In this document: piece after piece, positions 1 through 9,780 of the stretch
Position numbering within the stretch: the stretch's first letter is position 1
How the letters are laid out: each line of letters begins with the position of its first letter
Origin: Phragmites australis
Taxonomy: Eukaryota; Streptophyta; Magnoliopsida; Poales; Poaceae
Direction: 5' to 3'
NCBI RefSeq assembly: GCF_958298935.1
Contig: NC_084933.1
Location: 789,001-853,000, forward strand
Length of the DNA stretch: 64,000 bases
Position numbers and translations under genes: made by a program
The notes under the pieces: model-generated
The model's database searches: none
Told to the model about the DNA's origin: nothing
Seen by the model: only the letters and a program-made list of their open reading frames with translations

Positions 1-126
1 ACTCTAAATAAGCCTTAAATCTAAATCTAGACTTTAAAAAGATATTAGTTAGGGATGAGATACCTTTTCCTTATATGGTTTCTCAAAAAATTCAAAAACA
101 AAACCTCCCTTCCTCTGTTTTCAAAT
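1..126. repeat. Direct repeat, copy 1 (partner at 8013-8138)
   Basis: This segment matches 8013-8138 almost base for base in the same orientation, and the match stops at the same point in both copies (the end of a TTTTCAAAT run). In the second copy it lies between a CACTA transposase N-terminal remnant and a CACTA-type terminal region, so it is probably CACTA 5' leader. Here it directly abuts a gypsy gag fragment. The window edge hides the left limit. Confidence 0.75.
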
Positions 127-560
127 GACGAATGAACCAAAGTTTGAGATGACGACGCTCGGCCATCTCCTCTGCTGTAAGGCGCTTGAAGATGCAGGTA
201 GGAGAGGCGCATCGTGCCTGTGAGGCAGCCCACCTCCCGGTGCTCCTCTAGTGGAAGCGGTGGATCCTATCCCCTTTTCTTTTTGGAACCGGGAATATGT
301 GGCAGAGCATGATGACATCGCAGGCCGAACAACAGGCTTGGCAGCCCTCTAAAGTGCGTACTCCACCATGATATTGGCGCGACACAAGTAGGCACGCGCC
401 ATGCTCACGGTTGCCTCAATGTCAGTTACTTTGGCTAGCTCAACGTCCGTCTTTAATGGCTCCTGCAGACTTGTGCTGTACTAGATGTTAACTTCCTCCA
501 AGTTTTCAGCACGTGCCAGAAACTGCTTCGTGTAGTCATCCAGGTGTTATTGGTTTAGAT
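127..560 (-). pseudogene. Ty3/gypsy gag fragment
   Basis: Read on the minus strand from about 545, one frame gives QFLARAENLEEVNI, then QEPLKTDVELAKV and SMARAYLCRAN. This is the pattern of the plant gypsy capsid (Retrotrans_gag-type) C-terminal region. A second frame near 150 gives FKRLTAEEMAERR, the usual spacer just before the zinc knuckle. The knuckle is absent because the sequence switches to the CACTA-like repeat at about 127. Stop codons replace residues after EEVNI and after VEYAL, and a frameshift separates the last motif. The piece is a broken scrap with no LTR or pol attached. Confidence 0.7.
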
Positions 561-1140
561 GGGGGAGGGGGATGTGTGGTGTGGTGGTGATAGTGGTGGT
601 GGTAATGAGCATGCCGGTGCACATGTGGTCGCTAGGTGAAGTGCTTGATTGATCTAGGGGCACAATAGCACTTCTTTGATGTCCTACTCCCCGCAATAAA
701 ACTGAGTGGTTGAATAGCTCAAATGTCACGTGGGTCAAAACCACTATCAAATAGTTTGAGGGACAAGTTTTACCTAGTTTCAAGAGACGAGGGAAGCCAT
801 ATCTGATTTTGCAGTTTAGGGACAGAAATTAATCCGGGACAAGAGTTGAGGACACGAAATAGATTGTCCTTTTTTTTTTTCCAGAAAGGGTATCCCGGAC
901 AGCATCCTTATATTAATACGCTATTGCCTGCGTTTGTGAATTTTCTGTAGTACAAAGCCTCTTGCATGTGCACCTGAAGAAAAGGGAAAAGAGAGAAAAA
1001 GGCCGAAACACACAATTTTCCGCAAACTAAAAAAAATCCATCATTGAAGCACACATTTGGTGTTGATCAAAACTCTTGTTGAACCATCTATTAAGCATGC
1101 ATATGGCGTGTATCAAAGCTCTTGCCTGAACCACTACACA
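561..1140. other. No gene recognised
   Basis: This stretch holds a GT/GGT-rich patch (about 570-605), an A/T-rich middle and a T-run at 869-879. No ORF has recognisable protein character, and I saw no terminal repeats. Confidence 0.4.
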
Positions 1141-1144
1141 ACTG

Positions 1145-1354
1145 TTGGGCAGGTACGTCGGATTCTACAAGAGGGAGCAGAGCGCGGGAGCGGCTGTGGC
1201 GTGGCAAGTCGGCACGCACAAGACGTCCCTGATACACCAGCTGACTCTGAACCGGGGGCTACCCTCGGTTGATACTTGGGTTTCCTCGGTTGAGGATGGC
1301 AAAGACAAAGATAGTAAGCTGTCTGCACCAACCAGCTTCCACTGTTGTGATTAG
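1145..1354 (+). pseudogene. UNC93-like (DUF895) membrane protein exon fragment
   Basis: The frame starting at 1145 reads GRYVGFYKREQSAGAAVAWQ and then THKTSLIHQL. Plant UNC93-like proteins of the major facilitator superfamily carry a very similar stretch (GFYKGxQSAGAAVAWQxDTHK) in one of their last membrane segments. Only about 45 residues resemble the family. The remaining residues to the stop at 1352-1354 are less conserved (VEDGKDKDS may be the degraded cytosolic tail). No upstream exons are visible, and the flanks are transposon sequence. This looks like a terminal exon left by a gene fragment or captured by a transposon. The family call is from memory of the motif; the function of this fragment is nil. 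Confidence 0.65.
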
Positions 1355-1739
1355 TTGAGCTTCTGCAGTTGCAGCATGGCCGCGCGTATTCCTTTGTTTG
1401 AGGTGTTATGTAAGGTAGATAAGGTTTCAGATGCATTGAAGAAATGCTATTTTTCTAGGACTTCACAGGCATATCACTTTTGGTTCTTAAGATTGGTGAT
1501 CATGGCCTTTGTGATGCTGCATCGCAGGGCTAGCACCACTGTAATTTCAAAATTCAGACCGATTCTTGAATGTCATATTTTATTTTATTTTCTTTTTTGA
1601 GAGGATTATAATATTTGTGATGGGTATATATACCATTTGCAAATGGAATCCATGAGGCATGGCTAGGCTTCATCAAGGAGTAGTTTGGGCCTAGGCCTAA
1701 GCCATCCCAACATGGGCTTAAGTAGGCTATCCGCCAGGG
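1355..1739. other. No gene recognised; possible 3' flank of the UNC93-like fragment
   Basis: This is T-rich sequence after the UNC93-like stop. It has the look of a 3' untranslated region (TTTATTTTATTTTC near 1580) but no coding content. From about 1690 a GGGCC-rich piece leads into the inverted-repeat element. Confidence 0.3.
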
Positions 1740-4205
1740 CTATGGACGACCCAGAATGCTCTTATATATGGGAATTTTTTTATTTATATATTTTATTTTT
1801 TGTAATATTTGCAAAATTATATACCTGTTTTAACAAATTGCAAGAGTAGACTACCATCATCCGTTCATGAGTGACCCCACCGACCAGAGATTAAAAAAAC
1901 AAAAACCACGTCGCGCTTGTTTCTCTAGCCCACTGAAGGGGCGAGTTGCACCGTTCGTTGGCTTCTGTGAGGTACGTGTATATTTCTTTTTTCATTTAAA
2001 TCTTGATTTTATCTGAGAGTACACGAGTAGTCAAAAAATCTAAATGTTTTTATAAGAAAACTAGAGCTCACTAGCAATCCATTTTAATTGGTTTGATCTA
2101 AAAATCCTAAGCAAATATTTAATTAAAATTCTCCAAAGAAACCTACTTTTATAAGTTATAGCAATTTTTAATGCCTCAAATGAATTCCCAAAAATCAGAA
2201 AAAAAAAATCATTAACATTCTTCTCATGTGATGTAATAATTTATAAAAATATTTTTAATCCTAGGTTATTTGGTGAAAACGTGAGTTACTTCATTTATAT
2301 GCATTTTATCATTTCATGTGATATTATCTTTTTAATTCAATTTGAATTCAAACATGCACAAATTCATCCAAATGCTGCACAATCAAGGGGTAAGTTCACT
2401 AAAAGATTTGTCAAATATCTAACTATATGGTATATACGCATAAGGAATACACCATTAACAGATAGGGTATATTGTACACCTGATGGACAACTCTGGATAT
2501 TGCGGATCCAAATCTACGGAATCTGGTATACTCGGAGATCACGAAAGACTATGCTAGGAAGGTCTCGATCGGGTTAACCAACTCGAGTACGACTAGTATC
2601 CCAACAGGATTTAGTTTCCTGACCTTGACCAACAAGTTGGAAGACTCTCGATCGACTATGGCGCACTCAAGGCGGCACCAAGACCCCTATATAAGGTACG
2701 GACCCAGACCCCCATGAGGACTCTGTTTTTTCCCAACTACGGAAGGCAAGCATGAAGACCTTAACGCAGGAGGAACTCGATGACATTACTTGTACTTGAG
2801 TAAATACATACACATAACCATCAACACAAGACGTAGGGTATTACTCCAACCGAAGGTCCGAACCTATATACAACGTGTGTGCCTCGTTTCATGTTGGATC
2901 TCTGATTCACGATGGTAACCCGTTATTTTCAGACACATTGTCAGGAACAAATTCTCAACAAGATTATCATAAAAAATTGCACCAAATAACATAGGATAAG
3001 TTCACTAAAAGATCATCAGTGCAATGTGATATAAATTGATAAATAATTGAGTTAGATACCTAATATACATACATTTAAAAAGTATAATTATGAAAGATAA
3101 CTGATATGGCTTCATAAATCACAATTTTGCAATGTAGGATAGAGGTAACTTATATGTATAATTTACATAAATAACTGAAAGGATAAAGCTAACCAAAATA
3201 ACAATAAAATAACTGAAATCATTTGGATTAAATGTCTAACTTATAGTTGCAGTAAAACAATTAAGACAGATATATAGCACATGATAAGCTGCAAATATAA
3301 TTACATGAATAATAGGTAAGCTTCTTGCTATTGTGTAGAGCAATCTCACTACTACAAAAGTTATGTTTGAATCATAGCCAAAGTTTAACCAACAACTTAA
3401 AGCTGGTGCGAGCCATTTTTATGCCAATAAAAGCACATGCCCTCGCTCTCTTTTTTTTTTCACCCAGCGAGATCAAGGTAGTGATCATCTTTTTATATAT
3501 GATGATCAAATAACCTAGAGTAAGTTCACTAAAAAAAATATCACATAAAATGATAAAAATACATATAAGTAGAGTATTAGAAATGAACTCATTTTTTCAC
3601 CAAAAAACCTAGGGTTAAATATTTTTATAAATTATTACATCACATGAGAAGAATATTAATGATTTTTTCATGATTTTTAAGAATTTATTTGATGCATTAA
3701 AAATTGCTAAAAATTATAAAAGTAGGTTTTTGAGAATTTTATTTAAATGTTGGTTTAGTTTTTTTATCAAACCAATTAGAATGTGTTGCTAGTGAGCTCT
3801 AGTTTTCTCATAAAAATATTTAAATTTTTTGAACCACTTGTGTACTCTCAGATAAAATCAAAATTTAAATAAAAAAAGAAATGAAAAGAAATATAGACAT
3901 ACCTCACAGAGGCTAACGAACGTGCAGCTCACCCGTTCAGTGGCAGAGAGTAACGTCTGGCCTGCTGAATGGGTGAGATGTGGTTTTTCATTTTTTTTAA
4001 TTTTTGGATTGGTGGGGCTCACAAGGTCTTATCTATTTATCGCGTGAGATCTTCATCTCATCCGATAAACGAGCGATGATAGTATATTTTTACAATTTAT
4101 TGAAACAAGCATGTAATTTTGTAAATATTAAAGAAATAAAATATATAAATAAAAAATTCTATATATGGGACCCGTGGGCCTAGTAACAAATGGGCAACAA
4201 TGACC
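1740..4205. mobile_element. Large inverted-repeat (foldback or long-TIR MULE-like) element
   Basis: The sequence from about 1740 to 2333 is repeated in inverted orientation at about 3538-4205. Matching pieces include CTAGAGCTCACTAGCAA (left) against its reverse complement near 3790, the GAGAGTACACGAG block near 2015 against CTTGTGTACTCTC near 3838, and the ATCACATGAGAAGAATATTAA block near 3640. Arm length of about 600 bp and a 1.2-kb spacer suit a long-TIR Mutator-like or foldback element. No transposase is visible, and the target duplication could not be read because the outer ends are diverged. The spacer contains three copies of TAAGTTCACTAAAA (about 2391, 2999, 3521) and a nested LTR-like fragment. 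Confidence 0.7.
2455..2945 (+). mobile_element. Gypsy-type LTR fragment (probable solo LTR)
   Basis: The segment interrupts the spacer of the inverted-repeat element and has higher GC than its surroundings. It carries a good TATA box (CCCTATATAAGG at about 2686-2697), a CCCATGAGGACTCT stretch and ACGTAGGGTATTACTCC downstream, which is the order seen in many grass gypsy LTRs. No primer site or internal sequence follows. I did not find an exact target duplication, so the ends are approximate. Confidence 0.5.
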
Positions 4206-4297
4206 TACGTCAATGGGCCCATTCTTTTATAGCATTCAAGAAAATTTGTACTCAATTTCTTTCCCACCTACACCTTATGCTGTGCAGGATGGCATTA

Positions 4298-4595
4298 CGA
4301 ATCTGTTTTGCAGAGCTCTTAAACTAGCTTCCTGAGTGAAATCAGAGGAGCTCTATCAAATAATATTTTTAGTTTTTAGCTCCCTGAGTGGAATCAGTGG
4401 GAGTGATTCTCTGAAATGAACTAGATGTTGGGAGCTGAAAAAAGTAGTTTTTATTGATTCACTTCCCGTACAGAATCACTTCCTCCGTAGAGTTTATTCT
4501 ACAGAATCACTTACAACCACAGAATCACTTTCCTCAGAGAATCACTCCCCGCAGATAATTTTATCAAGGGGACCTCTACCAAATAGGCTCTACCT
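4298..4595. mobile_element. MITE-like sequence with imperfect terminal inverted repeats
   Basis: The left end near 4298 (CTGTTTTGCAGAGCTC) and the reverse complement of the right end near 4590 (GCCTATTTGGTAGAGGTC) are similar. They match the general form of grass MITE termini that read GCCTGTTTGGTAGAGCTC. The interior is full of short AGAATCACTTCC-like repeats (about 4445-4555). There is no coding sequence. Confidence 0.45.
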
Positions 4596-5059
4596 CTTGC
4601 GTGTTGGAGTGGGGGCTTAGTTGGTAAGCTATTTACATGGATAGTACAAGTGTTAATAACAAAGCTGCTAAAGATATGTGTTAAATTCAGAGCTGATCAC
4701 ATCCTTGCTGAATAATACAAGTATCTTTTTTTAAAACAAGATAGGCAGAAGAGCTACCTATTATATTAAAAAGGAGGAGTAAAACCCAGATGGGCAAAAT
4801 ACAAAGGGCAATATGCCTGTGATAAAGAAACATACACATGCGCCAAACAACAACATCACCAACAAAAAAAAAATAGTTCTCTCAGTATGACACGTACAAA
4901 TCGCATTGTCTCTTGCAAAGCTCCTCATTCGGTCCTCCTCTTTTAACTTGGCCCTCGCTAGTTGCGTGAATAACTTGTTGTGTTGACACCAGCCTCTTGT
5001 TGCACTCCTTCCACATTCCGCCTTGAGCAAGAATTTGAACACTTGATCACCTCGGATCA
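4596..5059. other. Intergenic; possible 3' tail of the zinc-knuckle ORF
   Basis: The open minus-strand frame at 4761-5060 continues from the neighbouring zinc-knuckle ORF remnant but ends in a hydrophobic, low-confidence translation. I see no independent gene here. Confidence 0.3.
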
Positions 5060-6830
5060 ACTAGGCCGCCTATGGGGCAGCCCTTGGGTCAGCCACATCC
5101 TGCAAGTCAGCAATGCCTTCTCCAACCAACCCAATAAGGGCGTCGTCCATCTGGACAATATTGTCATTGTTAAGGCCGAAAAGTGTCGTCAGAGCTAAAA
5201 TCACCTATGTTGGGAGCGGACAGTCAAACATAGCCAAGTACTCCTGTAGCATGGCTTCCAAGGGCTCAAGTTCATCTTGGAGGAGACCGAGCTGGAACCA
5301 TAAGTTGTTTTGCGCATGTTGCATGGTTGTCATCGGCCGCCGTAAAGCAAAGCGAGTGCTACGACGAACCATTGTCATGTCAAAGGTCCAGTGTCGGCAT
5401 CTTGTAGGTGCCACCATCGGCGATGGAGGCGGCAAGGGATTCGACAGGAGAGGCAACTTTGGAGTGCACAAGAGGTCCTCAACCCTCGTGATGGTGACGG
5501 TCAGGGGGTGAGGGGAAGGACTCCCTCCCCTTGAGGAAGCTGAAACCCAGGAAGCTTCAGCATGGGCAAGAGATATGCAACAACAGTCTAGGGTCTCTGG
5601 ATCTAGTGCAGGGAGGGATTGTGTCGATGTGTCGAGGGGGGGGGTGATGCTACTATCAGCTTCCCACAATCCTAGGCAATGGCTGTGGGAGGTGTGGCTG
5701 GATGAGCTTCGGCCTTAACAGCATCAACTTGCGTGTCGTCATCATTGACTGTACTCATCGATGGAATATCCATGTTGGACCTGGACAGGTAGGCAGCAGG
5801 GGCGCAGTGGGTCATTGCGCTATAGGGTGGTTGCACCTTCTCCAGGCCACCCGACACATGGGAGTGCCCCACGGACTCCAGAGTTCAAGGGCTGCTATGA
5901 CAACATCATATGTGGGTAGCACCTCACACGTCGATCATAACCTTTGCTGGTGAGGGATCCTCCTTTGATAGGAGCACTGAGGTAGTCGCGACAACGTAAG
6001 TATCCTAAGCCGACCCTTTGGCATCAATCAGTACATGATCTGACACGTTGGGCCTCACACAGAGACGTCAGTCGTCGACCCTTTGGCATCAATCGACACA
6101 TGATTTGACACGTTAGGCCTCACATAGACACCTGAGTCGCAAGCACCGCTCAGCGGCCCGCCATGCTCTAGTGAAGCAGACAAGACCTCAACCCCTGGAG
6201 TGTGCAAGGCTGGTGACCGAGTGGTAGGCATCATAGGAGCATGGGGGAGGTGCAATATGTCAGCTAGGCAGGACGCCTTAAGGAAGTATTCTTCGGTATC
6301 ACGCATCCACTTGACTGAAACCTCCTGGAAGCCCTGGAGTCTGTCTAGGAGAGGTGAGATAACAGCATTCATTTGTTCGCAAACTGGATCTCTCAGCATG
6401 TTGCAAAACTCGTCCCAGAACAAGGTCACTTGAGAATCAAAGAGCTCCTGGAGCACAGCCACCTCCTTGACCTTAAGCTCATCCGATGACGATAGAGAGA
6501 AGGATAGGGGAATGGGTTGTCTGTTGGGCGAGGGCAGCGGCATCATCGACTCCACCCAGTGCTGGTCACAAAGGTGATCGCTGTCATCTCCTTGGCACTG
6601 AGGTGAGAGGTCGTGCTCCCGTCGCATGCTACCATGGTCGGCAACACATCCCAATCACAGTGAACACGAGGGTGCGGTTGTTGCACATGATAATTTTGCT
6701 CCCGGTGACCAGAACGGAGGCAACGGAAGCACCTCACCACCGGATCTCGACACGAGGAAGCACGATGGTCAGGAGCAAGGAAAATGAAGCAATGGCCATC
6801 TGTGATCTTGTGGAACAAACTAAGCGCAAT
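5060..6830 (-). pseudogene. LINE-type ORF1 / zinc-knuckle protein remnant
   Basis: The minus-strand reading begins near 6818 with two degraded CCHC knuckles (CFIFLAPDHRASSC, where the second Cys is replaced, and CFRCLRSGHREQNYH, where the last Cys is replaced). A variable middle follows: LFDSQVTLFWDEFCNML near 6430 and a Pro/Ser-rich stretch. The C-terminal part near 5380-5210 reads MVRRSTRFALRRPM, then LGLLQDELEP and YLAMFDCPLP, then ALTTLFGLNNDN on the other side of a stop. Plant LINE ORF1-like proteins carry paired knuckles and this VRRSxR...FxxPL tail. Several frameshifts and stops are present, and no endonuclease or reverse transcriptase follows. It is a partial, dead copy. It sits end to end, same strand, with the CACTA transposase fragment upstream. 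Confidence 0.6.
6011..6140. repeat. 65-bp tandem duplication
   Basis: Two adjacent copies start at 6011 and 6076 with CGACCCTTTGGCATCAATC and run 65 bp each, differing at a handful of sites. The unit is not a multiple of three, so the duplication shifts the frame of the zinc-knuckle ORF remnant that contains it. Confidence 0.8.
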
Positions 6831-6904
6831 CGTCTTGCGTTGGCGGAAGCATCTTCGTCCTCACAATCATCATTACTCTTGTACTGACTCGTATTGCACA
6901 ATGG

Positions 6905-7640
6905 ATATCTATCCTAGGCTTCGTACTCTTTACAGTAGAGGATACAGTGGTTCGAACACGAGTGTATTTTTTGCACATCCAATGATAATGGACATATAAG
7001 CTTCTTCGCTTGATAAGTGGTGGTGGACAATGAGTTAGGCTTCGGAAGTATGTTTGCTAAGAGACTCAATAGATCTGAAAAACTCTTATCAGACCATCCA
7101 TTGCTAGCCTTCAACCTTAGAAGTTCAAGCACCGAATGCAATACCGTAAACTCCTTTTCACAGCCCTTCGATTACTCATACAAAAGTTCCTTCGATGCCT
7201 TCTGTAGCACCTCGAAATTATCTAAACCTCTCATGTCTCCTAAAACATGCGGTTCTGAGTGGTGCAACATTTACTCTAGATCAAAATCATCATCATAATC
7301 CTTCATAACATCAGTGTCGTCTTTGACTCTCTCATCATCACCATCCACTTGATCAGCAGCGATGTCGTCGTTTGATTCGCATGTACGTTGTTCGTATTGT
7401 GTGGGCCAACATGTGTAATCCTCGATAAAACCTCTTAAGATCAAGTGTGATTTGATTATGCCTGATTTGTCCCATAATTTCTGGTTCTTGAAGTCAGAAC
7501 ATGGATAGTGTATTTTCTTTGTCTTCTTAGTCGAAGCGTCCTTCTTAATGCCTTCAATAAAAATAGAGAGTCATTTGATGTATATTTCTCCATATCTTAG
7601 CATATCGTTCATCTATTCTTGGTCCATCCTTAACTTCAAC
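6905..7640 (-). pseudogene. CACTA (En/Spm) TNP2 transposase, N-terminal fragment
   Basis: Minus-strand translation from about 7640 gives a start like MDQEWMNDMLRYG, then FIEGIKKDAS, HYPCSDFKNQKLWD and HLILRGFIEDYTCWP. This is the order of the transposase-associated zinc domain (Transpos_assoc) at the head of grass TNP2 proteins. An acidic spacer and then ELLRLKASNGWSDKSF, LLSLLANILPKPN and YQAKKLICPLSLD follow, and HSCSNHCILYCKEYE is the expected cysteine motif before the catalytic part. The copy stops there (about 6905), where the sequence switches to the LINE-type ORF. At least one stop interrupts the frame (after KELLYE). The N-terminal domain would bind DNA; no catalytic domain is present, so it is inactive. 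Confidence 0.72.
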
Positions 7641-8012
7641 CACAAAATTAGATCCATAAATTAATTAATAAGGAAATAATAATAAAAAAGATTGTTTTAA
7701 AAAAGAAAAAATTGGGCATGTTATGATTATAATATGTCTACACAATTGAATCTACATTTGTGCAAATTTATAGCTCAAAACAATATGGATTTATTACTCT
7801 CTCACTCCCTCTAGATCTAGATATATAAAAAAAAATCCCCATTCATGATAAAACCTCCTAGAGGCTAAAAACTATCAAATTAAAGCTATATTTTTGAAAT
7901 ATAATGCTAGAATCATGTGAATCTACACAATTGAATTAACATTGGCTACAAATTTTAGCTAATTCGAAGATCTAAATTGTTAAAACCATGAGCATCTCTA
8001 AATCACATTCAA
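7641..8012. other. A/T-rich leader between CACTA remnant and repeat
   Basis: This is strongly A/T-rich sequence with no ORF. Its position upstream of the TNP2 start on the minus strand fits a CACTA 5' leader or intron. It contains a poly-A tract near 7828. Confidence 0.4.
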
Positions 8013-8138
8013 ACTCTAAATAAGCCTTAAATATAAACCTAGACTTCAAAAAGATATTAGCTAGGGATGAGATTCCCTTACCTTAGAGAGATCCTCCAAA
8101 GAATTAAAAACAAAACCTTCCTTCCTCTGTTTTCAAAT
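8013..8138. repeat. Direct repeat, copy 2 (partner at 1-126)
   Basis: Nearly identical to the first 126 bases of the window, same orientation. It lies between the TNP2 N-terminal remnant and the CACTA-type terminal repeats, which suggests that it is 5' leader of that CACTA family. Confidence 0.75.
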
Positions 8139-8224
8139 CTCGTTGTCGCCTCTGAACTGCTCTATTTGGACACGGAGAGCTCTGTACGAATGAAGCTCCC
8201 CGTGGGCAGGTATTGTTTATGGAG

Positions 8225-8524
8225 AAATTATCATAGACAGTTCACATAAGGAGCCGTCTGTAAAAATAATTTTCAAAGGTGGTTTCTTATGTGAACCACA
8301 GACGGTTCATATAAGGAACCGCCTGTGAAAATAATTTTTTGAAACAGTTTCTTATGTTAACCACATTTGGAAATAACTGTTATTACTATAGGCGGTCATC
8401 ATAAGGAACTACTTGTGGAGGTGGCCCGAAACCGTACAGAGCCTCAACTTACTACTCAAGCGGTTTGTCATATAAATCGTATGTAGAAAGAAATTCTAGA
8501 TGTCTTGAAAATAGCTTTAGTAGG
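8225..8524 (-). mobile_element. CACTA-type terminal region with subterminal repeats
   Basis: Short inverted units such as CAGACGGTTCATATAAGGAACCG and its variants recur at 8229-8260, 8300-8335 and 8390-8415. The right edge reads CTTGAAAATAGCTTTAGTAGG, close to the CTGAAAATAG terminus of the element at 51075-52692. This pattern is typical of grass CACTA ends. Together with the leader and TNP2 fragment it makes the 5' end of a minus-strand CACTA copy. The terminal CACTA bases are mutated, and the target duplication is not readable. Confidence 0.6.
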
Positions 8525-8950
8525 AGTGACTCACGGTGACGTCGTTGAAGTCCGCAACCATTATGTGTGCTTCTTTCCCGAGTTGCCGAGTGCAGGCTTT
8601 GCTCTCGTGGGTTGCTCACGCTCGTCTCCAGGGAGGGCGCATTCAACATGTGTGCTGGCGTTGCCCAGCATCCGGCCGGCGTGTTGCGTGTTGTCAGCGT
8701 CCGCACCCGCGTCGAAGGACACGATGTCATGCCGCACAAAGAAGGCCTCGCTCGACAGGAGATCCTGATGATGGTCGTGCTGGTCGCCGCATAGCGCGGC
8801 GTTCCGCGCAGCAGCAGGCAGCGCTGCGGTCATGTTCCACTCGGTGGCGTTGCCGGCCTACAACAGTGTCGCTGCAGGACTATGGCGTGCATCGAGGCGA
8901 GCACGAGGGCACGGAGCCGTGTCCACCACGAAGGGATGCATGTCGTTAGG
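8525..8950. other. GC-rich block, unidentified gene fragment candidate
   Basis: GC content rises sharply here and several overlapping frames stay open on both strands, as GC-rich DNA does by chance. The minus frame 8561-8833 (with AALPAAARNAALCGDQHD) has no family I recognise. The block directly follows the CACTA terminus and ends abruptly in A/T-rich DNA. It could be a captured host exon, but I cannot name it. Confidence 0.3.
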
Positions 8951-9780
8951 GGGATGTGACGAGGAATGTGATTAAATGTCTTTCTTAGATTACTAGTTGA
9001 ATATCCGTAGTCACAACGGAAACAAAATTTATATAAGATGATATGAAGTATATGTATAGATATTGTTTACATCAATAGATTGATAAATGATTCTTTGATC
9101 AATGTTCTTGCCCCGTAGAAATTCAATCACATCATATTACACTCTGAGAATAAGAGTGAAACAGTTTCAATTATCATGAAAAAACCACGAAATTATGACC
9201 AATAGCTGTATATATAGATGAGTTAATTATTATAAGTCACCCTTGAATGTTTAAAAAATAAAACGATAAAGCTACATAAATTCTAATATCACTTAGTTAA
9301 AAGTTAAGATTTGCCTAGAACCACGTTATTATCCAGATTAGATTTGACCAATATCAGAAAAGAAAATAGTATATTTATACCAGAGTATCCAAACAGTAGT
9401 GCACCTAATAATTATAGCTTAAAATCTCTCATGCCCATCAGCAGTTTTTTTTTTGATTCATTCATTCACTAACAAAAAAACATGTCAAGATCTAGAAAGA
9501 ACAAGCATAGCCAACATCCTCCAAGGTCAAAATTATGCTAATATAATGCACACCAGATACAGTAAGCAATGAAGCATTCATGATCATTAAACATAAAGCA
9601 AGAACACTGCCCATTTTATACGAAATGGTTACATGCTCTACACAAAATAATTGTGTTTTGGGTCATTAAACATAAAGTAAGAACACCATTTTGTTACGTT
9701 CTCTTTGATTGACATGAATGAAAAATGACTCTTCATAACAAATACCAGTGGAATTAGTGAGTGCATATTAACTTCCTCAT
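8951..9780. other. No gene recognised
   Basis: A/T-rich sequence with a T-run at 9445-9454. No ORF or repeat signature was convincing. The last part would be the 3' untranslated region of the minus-strand cysteine-rich gene. Confidence 0.4.
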
